Below, piece after piece: positions 1-6,971 of a DNA stretch of 64,000 nucleotides. A program made the position numbers and the translations under genes. The stretch lies in NCBI RefSeq assembly GCF_000331995.1, contig NC_020134.1, positions 1,153,465 through 1,217,464 on the forward strand, written 5' to 3'. How positions within the stretch are numbered: position 1 is the first letter of the stretch; each line of letters starts with the position of its first letter. The notes beneath the pieces are model-generated. The model was not told the origin of the DNA, made no database searches, and saw only the letters and a program-made list of their open reading frames with translations. Origin of the DNA: Thermoclostridium stercorarium subsp. stercorarium DSM 8532 (GTDB lineage Bacteria > Bacillota > Clostridia > DSM-8532).

Positions 1-713
1 ATTGCCTTTATCGCCGGAAACAGCGCTCCGATGGTTTTTCCTATGCCTGTGGGTGCCTGGATAAACTGTTTTTTGCCGTCCCGTATCGCCCTGTAAACAG
101 CTCCGCTCATTATTCTTTGGCCTTTCCGGAAATCGGGGAACGGAAAGGTCAGTTCCTTTATTGAGACATTACGCAAATGCTGCCAGTCATAGCGCTTTTT
201 AAGCCCGTAGATAAACGGAAAAACAAGGGAATTAAAGAATCTTTCCAGTTCGCCGAAAGTGAGTGTTTCTTCAAAAACGCGGATTTCCCTGCTTTGGCGG
301 TGAAGGTACAAAAGCATTACGCCAATTTTGTCAAGGCCTTTTTCTTTTGCCACGATATAGGCATAGCAGCGTCCCTGCGCCCAGTGGGCTGGGTTATCCG
401 ATTCGTCCAGCGTGTCCAGCGGTTTGTCGGTGGTCTTAATCTCGCAAAGGGTGAAATTTCCGTTTCTTTCGATAAGCCCGTCAAGCCTTCCTGAAATCTG
501 CAGCAGGAAAATGTCATGGGCGAAGGTGGTGGATACGGGTATTTCCTGCCGGTAAATTCCAAAGGGTTCGGTCCGCTGTTTCAGCAGCCCGTGTATGAAC
601 ATATGGCCCTCAATGCCTTCTTTTGCGGAAACAAAAGAAAAAAAGTGCTCCTCGCCGGGGATAGAATATGAAACCAGCTCACGCACCGAAACGTTTATTT
701 TAACAGGTTCCAT
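1..713 (-). CDS. DinG-like helicase with N-terminal nuclease-like domain (3' part missing)
   Basis: The minus-strand reading frame starts at the ATG at 713-711 and runs off the left edge, leaving about 237 residues. Residues ~70-150 look like a Cas4/RecB-type PD-(D/E)XK nuclease fold: ISGRLDGL supplies the Asp, LCEIKTTD the ExK, and a following AHWAQGRCYAY helix matches the QxxxY-type motif. After residue ~200 comes FPFRKGQ-like sequence and then QAPTGIGKT, a Walker A (motif I) of the DinG/XPD superfamily 2 helicases. Such nuclease-helicase fusions act in DNA repair (family knowledge). An SOS-type operator sits on its promoter, which fits an inducible repair role. Helicase motifs II-VI lie outside the window, so activity cannot be judged. 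Confidence 0.8.
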   Translation of the reverse strand, partial: MEPVKINVSVRELVSYSIPGEEHFFSFVSAKEGIEGHMFIHGLLKQRTEPFGIYRQEIPVSTTFAHDIFLLQISGRLDGLIERNGNFTLCEIKTTDKPLDTLDESDNPAHWAQGRCYAYIVAKEKGLDKIGVMLLYLHRQSREIRVFEETLTFGELERFFNSLVFPFIYGLKKRYDWQHLRNVSIKELTFPFPDFRKGQRIMSGAVYRAIRDGKKQFIQAPTGIGKTIGALFPAIKA

Positions 714-742
714 TATGCCTCCAAGAAATCAAAAGGATTTAA

Positions 743-754
743 GAACAAATGTTC
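743..754 (-). promoter_or_regulatory. LexA (SOS) box
   Basis: GAACAAATGTTC is a perfect match to the GAAC-N4-GTTC core of Gram-positive LexA/DinR boxes. It lies immediately downstream of the -10 element and covers the predicted transcription start, a position where bound repressor would block initiation. The match is seen in the sequence; LexA binding is inferred. Confidence 0.72.
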
Positions 755-761
755 ATTTTCT

Positions 762-790
762 ATTGTAACTTATAATGCGCCGGATATCAA
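762..790 (-). promoter_or_regulatory. Sigma-A promoter of the nuclease-helicase gene
   Basis: On the minus strand TTGATA (790-785) and TACAAT (767-762) are separated by exactly 17 bp. The predicted start of transcription is near 755, about 42 nt upstream of the ATG. Confidence 0.7.
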
Positions 791-988
791 TGTCCGATAG
801 GCGGAAAGCCGGAAGATGTGCCGGGCAATATACCGGGGTTCTGATGCCCGAAAAGTCAGAAAAATGAAAGAACCAGACATCGGATTACAAGGGTTATTCA
901 TACATTGAAACGTGCGCCGAGGCAAATGATTCATTACTGCAGGCGGGAAAGCATCCGAACTTTTCGGGTATCCCTGCCAAAGGCATAT

Positions 989-1014
989 AAAAAAGGAGAG
1001 CTGTTTACTCTCCT
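989..1014 (-). terminator. Terminator of the zinc-ribbon gene
   Basis: Read on the minus strand, AGGAGAG and CTCTCCT (1014-1008 and 1000-994) form a 7-bp stem with a 7-nt loop, followed by a T-run opposite the A-run at 989-993. Confidence 0.75.
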
Positions 1015-1019
1015 GTTGC

Positions 1020-1205
1020 TTACCATCTGTTACCGTTATGGCTGTGATTGTTCCTGTTATTTCTCTGAGCTTTTCTTGCCTTTCTGCATGCCGGGCATCT
1101 CTGGGGCTCATTCTCGAAACCTTTTTCCTTGTAGAACGCCTGCTCACCTTCGGTAAAAACAAATTCTGCGCCGCAATCTTTGCAAATTATTGTTTTATCA
1201 GCCAT
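1020..1205 (-). CDS. Small zinc-ribbon protein (61 aa)
   Basis: A 61-residue protein with two CxxC knuckles, ICKDCGAEF near residue 8 and RCPACRKAR near residue 37, spaced as in the probable zinc-ribbon family of small Firmicute proteins. The C-terminus is basic and rich in Asn, His and Arg, suggesting nucleic-acid contact. An AAGGAGG ribosome binding site lies just upstream of the ATG, and a terminator follows the stop codon, so this is a monocistronic gene. The zinc knuckles can be read directly; the biological role is unknown for the family and I assign none. Confidence 0.82.
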   Translation of the reverse strand: MADKTIICKDCGAEFVFTEGEQAFYKEKGFENEPQRCPACRKARKAQRNNRNNHSHNGNRW

Positions 1206-1338
1206 TTTCCAAACCTCCTTAATTATTTTGGATTAAATATTCCCTGACCCGATGATCCAAAATAAATTAAAGAGGCTGGACAATGGGAACGGAACATATT
1301 TAATCCAATTTTTTATCTGAAATGGCTTCAGTAAATTC

Positions 1339-1367
1339 ACTATAACATGGAAACCAGAAAAAAACAA
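1339..1367 (-). promoter_or_regulatory. Candidate promoter of the zinc-ribbon gene
   Basis: On the minus strand TTGTTT (1367-1362) and TATAGT (1344-1339) are 17 bp apart. It would give a leader of about 125 nt containing an imperfect inverted repeat, with arms near 1231-1244 and 1288-1304. Confidence 0.45.
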
Positions 1368-1473
1368 GTGGTAAATTAATAAAAATGATCTGCATGAAAT
1401 CCCAAAATTCAACCCGTATCTAAATTATCCGACATTTGGCGGACTTTGGAAGGAGTATGAACTTTTTCCGGCA

Positions 1474-3036
1474 TTAACCGAGTATTGCCTTAAGATCCTC
1501 CTCTGGGGTTGTAATCGGCCGGATGCCAAACTTATCAACAAGAACGCCAAGGACGTTTGAGGAAAGGAATGCCGGCAGCGAAGGCCCAAGGTAGATGTTT
1601 TTAATGCCCAGGGCGAGCAGCGTCAGGAGAATGCATACCGCCTTCTGCTCATACCATGACAGGACAAGGGTCAAAGGCAGTTCGTTTACCGTGCAGTCGA
1701 AGGCTTTTGCCAAGTCCAGTGCCACCTGTATTGCCGAATAGGCGTCATTACACTGCCCCATGTCCATAATCCTCGGAAGACCGCCTATGGTGCCCAGGTC
1801 AAGATCGTTGAAACGGTATTTCCCGCATGCCAGCGTGAGAATAATCGTGTCTTTCGGGGCTTTTTTTACAAATTCGGTGTAATAGTTTCTTCCGGGTTTT
1901 GCGCCGTCGCATCCGCCAACAAGGAAGAAATGCCTTATAGCACCCGACTTGACCGCGTCAATTACCTTGTCCGCGACGCTCAAAACAGTGTTTCTTGCAA
2001 AACCGGTGGTCAGTACCGAACCGCCGTTAATGCCGGTAAAATGCATGTCCTCGGGATACCCGCCGAGTTCAATGGCTTTTTCAATTACAGGAGTGAAATC
2101 CTTAACGCCGTTTTCTCCTTCGGGTATATGCCTAAGTCCGGGATAACCTACAACCGAGGTGGTAAATACCCTGTCGGCATAAGATGCTTTCGGGGGCATC
2201 AGACAATTTGTAGTAAACAGAAACGCACCGGGAATACCGTCAAACTCTTTCTGCTGATTTTGCCATGCAGTACCGAAATTACCCTTCAGATGCGGATATT
2301 TCTTAAGTTCCGGATAAGCATGGGCCGGAAGCATTTCGCCGTGAGTGTAGATATTGATGCCCTTTCCTTCGGTCTGTTCCAGAAGCTGTTTCAGATCATG
2401 CAAATCATGGCCTGATACTACTATAAACGGGCCTTTTTCCACATTGGTTGTAACCTTCGTCGGAACGGGATGACCGTAAGCCGATGTATTGGCTTCGTCA
2501 AGCAGAGCCATGCATTGGAGATTTATGTTTCCAAATTCCATAAGCAGATCCAGCCATTCCTCAACGGTATGATCCTCGCCTATGGTCTTCATCCCTTTAA
2601 AGAACCAGTTCATTACTTCTTCGTTTTCTTTACCAAGCACGTGGGCGTGGTAAGCATATGCCGCCATTCCGCGGATGCCCAGAAGCAGTGTGGAACGGAA
2701 AGAAACGATGTCGACATTGCCGTTCCATAAATCCCGCATGTTGAAGTTTTCGGCGCCGCCGAGCCTGTTTTTTTCTTTCTCGACTTCTTCAATGAGCTCA
2801 TTTATCCTTTTTTCGTCAAAATTCACATTCGTAACAGTGGCAAAAAGCGATTTAATCATAAGGACGGCGGTGTCTCTGCCGGGGGATTTTCCGCCTGCGG
2901 CGCGTGCAAGGCCTATCAATGCACAGGTAAGTTTATCCTGAGCAATGGCAACTTCGGGTTTTTTGCCGCACACACCTGTTTTTACACATCCTTTTCCGCC
3001 TGCGGTCTGTTCACACTGAAAACAGAACATTGACAT
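1474..3036 (-). CDS. hcp: Hybrid cluster protein (hydroxylamine/NO reductase)
   Basis: A 520-residue hybrid cluster protein (prismane protein), matching the family in length and motifs. The N-terminal cysteine cluster MFCFQCEQTAGGKGC plus GVCGKK holds the [4Fe-4S] cluster. Hybrid-cluster ligands are visible downstream: THGEMLPAH, TTNCLMPP, GGCDGAKPGR, LACGKYRF and SWYEQKA. The family reduces hydroxylamine and, in current work, nitric oxide in nitrosative-stress defence in anaerobes. I chose the ATG at 3036 because AAGGAGGAAATATCT precedes it; an upstream in-frame ATG at 3093 has no ribosome site and falls on the predicted -10 element. It is divergent from a Crp/Fnr regulator gene, a usual arrangement for hcp. 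Confidence 0.97.
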   Translation of the reverse strand: MSMFCFQCEQTAGGKGCVKTGVCGKKPEVAIAQDKLTCALIGLARAAGGKSPGRDTAVLMIKSLFATVTNVNFDEKRINELIEEVEKEKNRLGGAENFNMRDLWNGNVDIVSFRSTLLLGIRGMAAYAYHAHVLGKENEEVMNWFFKGMKTIGEDHTVEEWLDLLMEFGNINLQCMALLDEANTSAYGHPVPTKVTTNVEKGPFIVVSGHDLHDLKQLLEQTEGKGINIYTHGEMLPAHAYPELKKYPHLKGNFGTAWQNQQKEFDGIPGAFLFTTNCLMPPKASYADRVFTTSVVGYPGLRHIPEGENGVKDFTPVIEKAIELGGYPEDMHFTGINGGSVLTTGFARNTVLSVADKVIDAVKSGAIRHFFLVGGCDGAKPGRNYYTEFVKKAPKDTIILTLACGKYRFNDLDLGTIGGLPRIMDMGQCNDAYSAIQVALDLAKAFDCTVNELPLTLVLSWYEQKAVCILLTLLALGIKNIYLGPSLPAFLSSNVLGVLVDKFGIRPITTPEEDLKAILG

Positions 3037-3091
3037 AGATATTTCCTCCTTTATTGAATGAATTTTAAATATTGCTTGATTTACGCGTTTC

Positions 3092-3097
3092 ATTGTA
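3092..3097 (-). promoter_or_regulatory. -10 element of the hcp promoter
   Basis: TACAAT on the minus strand. The position 17 bp upstream reads CCGATT, a poor -35, as expected for an activator-dependent promoter. The predicted start of transcription is 3085. Confidence 0.5.
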
Positions 3098-3119
3098 ATA
3101 TATTTAAAGAAACAAATCG

Positions 3120-3133
3120 GTAGCCGTGGCTAC
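3120..3133. promoter_or_regulatory. Palindromic Crp/Fnr-type operator between hcp and its regulator
   Basis: GTAGCC-GT-GGCTAC is a perfect 6-bp inverted repeat with a 2-bp centre. Its centre (3126.5) lies 41.5 bp upstream of the hcp start predicted from the -10 at 3097-3092. That is the class II activator position. It also lies 8 bp before the start codon of the regulator gene, where binding could give autorepression. The palindrome and distance are observed; the binding protein is inferred. Confidence 0.62.
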
Positions 3134-3141
3134 AAAATGAG

Positions 3142-3843
3142 GTGGTTGTTATAAAAAACAAATGGGAGGATGTACTGGCAAGTTCGCTGTTATTTTCGGA
3201 TATTGAAAAGGAAGACATAGGTAAAATGCTTGCATGTTTGAATCCGAAGGAAGAGTCTTTCGTCCGGGGTGAGTTTGTCGCACAGGCAGGACAGCCGATG
3301 AGAGGCTTGGGGCTGCTTGTGGACGGGAGTCTGTCGGTAATTAAGGAGAGTGTAAACGGGAACAGAATAATAATGAATATACTGAAACCCGGCGACCTGT
3401 TTGGTGAAATGGCGGTTTTTTCGAACAAAAAGATATGGCCCGCAAGCATTTCAGCATTGGTTCTTTCAACCGTTCTTTTCATTTCCCCGGACAAAATAGT
3501 GGGAAGATGTTCAAATGCCTGTTCGTTTCATAAGCAGCTGACGATGAATATGCTGAAAATACTGTCGGAAAAGGCCATGCACCTGAACAGAAAGGTTGAG
3601 TATATGTCCATTCGCGGAATGCGGGAAAAGCTCTGTACGTTTTTCTGGGAGCTGTCCAGGGAGCAGGGCAGTTTATTGATAAAAATACCGATGAAACGTA
3701 ACGAAATGGCCGACTTTTTAAACATTTCAAGGCCGTCTATGTCAAGGGAAATGGGAAGAATGCGCGATGAAGGAATTATTGACTTTCACCTGTCAACGGT
3801 GAAAATTCTGGATCCTGAAAAACTGGCGGAATATGTCCGGTAA
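3142..3843 (+). CDS. Crp/Fnr-family transcription regulator (HcpR-like)
   Basis: A 233-residue protein with a cyclic-nucleotide-binding-like beta-barrel (residues ~15-130, including the GDLFGEMAVFS motif) and a C-terminal Crp-type helix-turn-helix (residues ~165-225: IPMKRNEMADFLNISRPSMSREMGRMRDEG). No Fnr-type N-terminal cysteine cluster is present. Being divergent from hcp, with a palindrome between them, it most likely controls hcp in response to nitrosative or redox stress, as HcpR does in other anaerobes (inference). The start is uncertain: the GTG at 3142 opens the frame but sits inside the AGGTGG ribosome-site-like sequence, and no in-frame ATG follows soon. Confidence 0.85.
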   Translation: MVVIKNKWEDVLASSLLFSDIEKEDIGKMLACLNPKEESFVRGEFVAQAGQPMRGLGLLVDGSLSVIKESVNGNRIIMNILKPGDLFGEMAVFSNKKIWPASISALVLSTVLFISPDKIVGRCSNACSFHKQLTMNMLKILSEKAMHLNRKVEYMSIRGMREKLCTFFWELSREQGSLLIKIPMKRNEMADFLNISRPSMSREMGRMRDEGIIDFHLSTVKILDPEKLAEYVR

Positions 3844-3979
3844 ATTGGCAGACCGAACTGCGGCAATAACCTCAGTTGTTTAAAGACAGCCTTATTGTGG
3901 AAATACATAAAAAAGACGGGTATAATTATTGTAATAATCATCTTTTTATGGGATGTAACGTGAAACGGAGAGGATTGCT

Positions 3980-5698
3980 ATGAAAAACATACCATTATAT
4001 GAGGTAAGGCCGATTTCCACGCTAAAGGACATGCTTGAAAGCAGTGCCAGGTTATACGCGGATAAGGCTGCTTTTCTTGTTAAAACAGAAGAAGGTGGTT
4101 CATACAAGCCGATAACCTTTGAACAGTATTTGAACGACGTGAATGCACTGGGGACGGCGTTAATCAGTCTTGGACTTTCAGGCAAGAGAGTGGCGATTAT
4201 CAGTGAAAACCGCTATGAATGGACTGTGGCCTACCTGGCTGTAGTGAACGGCACGGGGGTAGTGGTACCTTTGGACAAGGATTTACCCGCAGCTGAAATA
4301 AAAAATCTGCTTCTCCGTTCAAAGGCCGATGCAGTGTTTTATTCCGGCGCCAAAAAAAATGAAGTGGAAACTATAGCCAGTGAATTGCCGAATCTGCAAT
4401 ATCTGATTTCTCTTGACGATACCCAGTCAAACGGCAGGATTGTGTCCTACAAATCGCTGATGGAAAAAGGTTTTGAACTGGTTAACGGCGGGGACAGAAG
4501 ATTTATAGACGCGAAAGTGGACAGGGAAGGCATGAGTATTCTTCTGTTTACGTCCGGAACCACTGACAAAGCCAAAGCGGTTATGCTTTCACATAAAAAT
4601 GTCTGTTCTAATCTTATGGATATGTGCTCCATGCTGTATATAGACCATAATGACGTTTTTCTACTTATTCTCCCGCTGCATCATACCTATGCATGTACAT
4701 GCGGATTTCTGTGCCAGATATACCGCGGTTCCACGATTGCATTCTGTGAAGGGTTAAGGCATATCGTTAAAAACCTTAAGGAGTCAAAAACCACAGTCCT
4801 GCTGGCTGTGCCTCTTATACTTGAATCCATGTACAAGCGCATATGGGACCATGCGGCAAAGGATCCGAAACTTCTCAGAAAACTGAAACTCGGGCTGAAA
4901 ATCAGCAAAATACTAAAGTCAATAGGAATTGACATTAGAAAAAAACTTTTCAAGCCTATTCACGATAACTTCGGCGGTTCGTTAAGGCTTTTCATAAGCG
5001 GCGGCGCGGCAATTGATCCCAAAGTGGTACAGGGCTTTCAGGATTTCGGTATTCACTGCGTTCAGGGTTACGGTTTAACCGAATGCTCGCCGATTATTGC
5101 ACTGAACCGGGATGTGGATTACAGGAACAATGCGGCGGGCCTTCCTCTTCCTAACGTCAGGGTTAAAATTCATAACCCGAATGAGGAAGGAATAGGGGAA
5201 ATAGTTGCCAAAGGACCGAATATAATGCTTGGATATTATGAGGATGAAAAACTTACAAAAGAAACGATAGTTGACGGATGGTTCCATACGGGTGACCTGG
5301 GTTATATTGATGAGGACGGTTTTCTGTATATTACGGGCAGAAAAAAGAACGTTATAGTCACAAAAAACGGTAAAAATATTTATCCCGAAGAAATTGAAAC
5401 CCTTTTGAACCGAAGTCCGTTTATAGCCGAATGCGTGGTTTACGGAAGAGAGAGTGATTCCGACGGAGATATTGAAGTGGCCGCTGAAATATATCCTGAC
5501 ATGGAAAAGGTAAAAGAAGAGCTTGGAACCGAAAATCCCGACGAAGAACAGGTACGTAAACTCATAGAGGAAGAGGTTCATAAGGTAAACAGGACGCTGG
5601 TGCTTTATAAGTATGTCCGACATATAACAATAAGGGATACCGAATTCGAAAAAACCACTTCAAAGAAAATTAAAAGGAAATACGACAGCAAAAAATAA
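3980..5698 (+). CDS. Long-chain acyl-CoA synthetase / AMP-forming ligase
   Basis: A 572-residue ANL-superfamily enzyme that activates a carboxylic acid to acyl-AMP and then acyl-CoA. Visible motifs are the P-loop ILLFTSGTTDKAKAVMLSH, the A5 motif GYGLTECSP, and the A7-A8 region GWFHTGDLGYIDEDG and ITGRKKNVIVTKNGKNIYPEE. A catalytic Lys is likely in the C-terminal TTSKKIKRKY segment. No signal peptide or membrane helix is seen, so it is probably cytoplasmic. The fatty-acid preference is from overall resemblance to FadD-like proteins, not from a diagnostic residue. It is monocistronic, bounded by a strong terminator. The P-loop glycine pattern TSGTTDKAK replaces the common TSGTTGxPK, a minor deviation. 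Confidence 0.9.
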   Translation: MKNIPLYEVRPISTLKDMLESSARLYADKAAFLVKTEEGGSYKPITFEQYLNDVNALGTALISLGLSGKRVAIISENRYEWTVAYLAVVNGTGVVVPLDKDLPAAEIKNLLLRSKADAVFYSGAKKNEVETIASELPNLQYLISLDDTQSNGRIVSYKSLMEKGFELVNGGDRRFIDAKVDREGMSILLFTSGTTDKAKAVMLSHKNVCSNLMDMCSMLYIDHNDVFLLILPLHHTYACTCGFLCQIYRGSTIAFCEGLRHIVKNLKESKTTVLLAVPLILESMYKRIWDHAAKDPKLLRKLKLGLKISKILKSIGIDIRKKLFKPIHDNFGGSLRLFISGGAAIDPKVVQGFQDFGIHCVQGYGLTECSPIIALNRDVDYRNNAAGLPLPNVRVKIHNPNEEGIGEIVAKGPNIMLGYYEDEKLTKETIVDGWFHTGDLGYIDEDGFLYITGRKKNVIVTKNGKNIYPEEIETLLNRSPFIAECVVYGRESDSDGDIEVAAEIYPDMEKVKEELGTENPDEEQVRKLIEEEVHKVNRTLVLYKYVRHITIRDTEFEKTTSKKIKRKYDSKK

Positions 5699-5714
5699 AG
5701 CGACAGAAAAACAT

Positions 5715-5760
5715 ACCCCCGAAAGACCGAACCAAAATCCGGCAGTCGGGGGTGTTTTTT
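5715..5760. terminator. Bidirectional terminator between the acyl-CoA synthetase gene and ychF
   Basis: ACCCCCGA (5715-5722) pairs with TCGGGGGT (5746-5753). A T-run follows on the plus strand (5755-5760) and an A-rich run precedes it (5706-5711), so it can stop both convergent genes. Confidence 0.85.
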
Positions 5761-5784
5761 ATGCAGGTTAAATACAGTAAATAC

Positions 5785-6879
5785 TTATACATTAAACCTG
5801 AACAGCGTTACGTCTCCGTCCTGCATCACATAATCCTTTCCTTCGGAACGGACAAGGCCCATTTCTTTCGCTGCGGTGTAAGAACCCGCTTTTATCAGAT
5901 CCTCATACGCTACAACTTCGGCACGGATAAAGCCCCGCTCAAAGTCGCTGTGGATTTTGCCCGCGGCCTGCGGTGCTTTCGTCCCTTTCTTAATTGTCCA
6001 CGCCCGCACTTCTGTTTCGCCTGCCGTTAAGAAGCTTATCAGGCCCAAAAGTTTGTAACTTGCCTTTATCAAACGATCAAGCCCGGATTCTCCAATGCCC
6101 AGCTCGGAAAGAAAGGCTTTTTTTTCACTGTCATCCAGCTGGGCAATTTCTTCTTCAATTCTGGCACAGATGGTTATAACCTCTGCTTTTTCCTTTGCTG
6201 CATATGCCTTAAGCTCTCTGACATAGGGATTGGCATCGGGGTTTTTTATGTCATCTTCGGATATATTGGCGCAGTACAGCATGGGTTTCGCCGTTAGAAG
6301 AAACAGCTGTTCGGCGTATTTTTCCCATTCCTCGTCGATTTTCATTGTACGGACGGGCTGATTGGATTCAAGGTGTTGTTTAATGCTTTCAAGAAACTCA
6401 AGCTCTTCCTGATATTTTTTCTCGCCTGATTTGGCCTGTTTTTTTACTTTGTCCATCCGCCTTTCCAGAACCTCCAGATCGGCAAAGATCAGTTCCAGGT
6501 TAATTGTTTCAATATCCCGTACAGGGCCAATGGAACCGTCGACATGTACTATATTCGGATCCTCAAAACATCTTACCACGTGAACGATGGCATCGACTTC
6601 GCGAATATGGGACAGAAACTTGTTTCCAAGCCCTTCACCCTTGCTTGCGCCTTTTACCAGCCCTGCAATGTCCACAAATTCTATCGTGGCGGGGGTTACC
6701 TTTTTGGGCTTATACATTTCGGCCAGTTTGTCAAGGCGCTCATCAGGCACGTTTACAACTCCTATATTGGGATCTATTGTACAAAAGGGATAATTGGCGC
6801 ATTCAGCGCCTGCCTTTGTAATTGCATTAAACAGCGTGCTTTTTCCGACGTTTGGAAGCCCTACTATTCCAAGTTTCAT
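5785..6879 (-). CDS. ychF: Ribosome-binding ATPase YchF (OLA1 family)
   Basis: A 364-residue P-loop NTPase of the Obg-related YchF/OLA1 family. It has GLPNVGKST (G1, residues 7-15), [16 protein letters not shown] (G3), and YCANISED where GTPases carry NKxD; the N-x-x-E form is the known reason the family prefers ATP. A coiled-coil insert lies around residues 125-200 and a TGS domain at the C-terminus ([31 protein letters not shown]). The start has an AGGAAG ribosome site and a sigma-A promoter upstream. Members bind ribosomes and are linked to stress and leaderless-mRNA translation in other bacteria; no local operon refines this. Confidence 0.97.
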   Translation of the reverse strand: MKLGIVGLPNVGKSTLFNAITKAGAECANYPFCTIDPNIGVVNVPDERLDKLAEMYKPKKVTPATIEFVDIAGLVKGASKGEGLGNKFLSHIREVDAIVHVVRCFEDPNIVHVDGSIGPVRDIETINLELIFADLEVLERRMDKVKKQAKSGEKKYQEELEFLESIKQHLESNQPVRTMKIDEEWEKYAEQLFLLTAKPMLYCANISEDDIKNPDANPYVRELKAYAAKEKAEVITICARIEEEIAQLDDSEKKAFLSELGIGESGLDRLIKASYKLLGLISFLTAGETEVRAWTIKKGTKAPQAAGKIHSDFERGFIRAEVVAYEDLIKAGSYTAAKEMGLVRSEGKDYVMQDGDVTLFRFNV

Positions 6880-6925
6880 TTTATTCTTCCTTTCGTAATG
6901 TTTGGATATTTAGCTCTAAGAAGGT

Positions 6926-6954
6926 ATTATAACGAATATGATCTGTTTTGTTAA
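6926..6954 (-). promoter_or_regulatory. Sigma-A promoter of ychF
   Basis: Minus strand TTAACA (6954-6949), a 17-bp spacer, and TATAAT (6931-6926). Confidence 0.7.
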
Positions 6955-6971
6955 GAATAAAATCCGAACTT

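Larger units (their letters stand above)
714..1019. other. Intergenic region without a convincing gene
   Basis: It holds the SOS-regulated promoter (743-790) and a terminator for the zinc-ribbon gene (989-1014). Open frames on both strands here have no good ribosome binding site and no recognisable protein features. Nothing else is seen. Confidence 0.6.

Noticed and set aside
770-1162. Minus- and plus-strand frames around the zinc-ribbon gene
   Set aside because: They overlap the zinc-ribbon gene, its terminator or the SOS promoter in other frames; no ribosome site or family features are seen.
1231-1304. GGATTAAATAT... imperfect inverted repeat as a terminator or operator
   Set aside because: The arms differ by two inserted bases and no T-run or regulator context supports a specific function; it is kept only as a leader feature.
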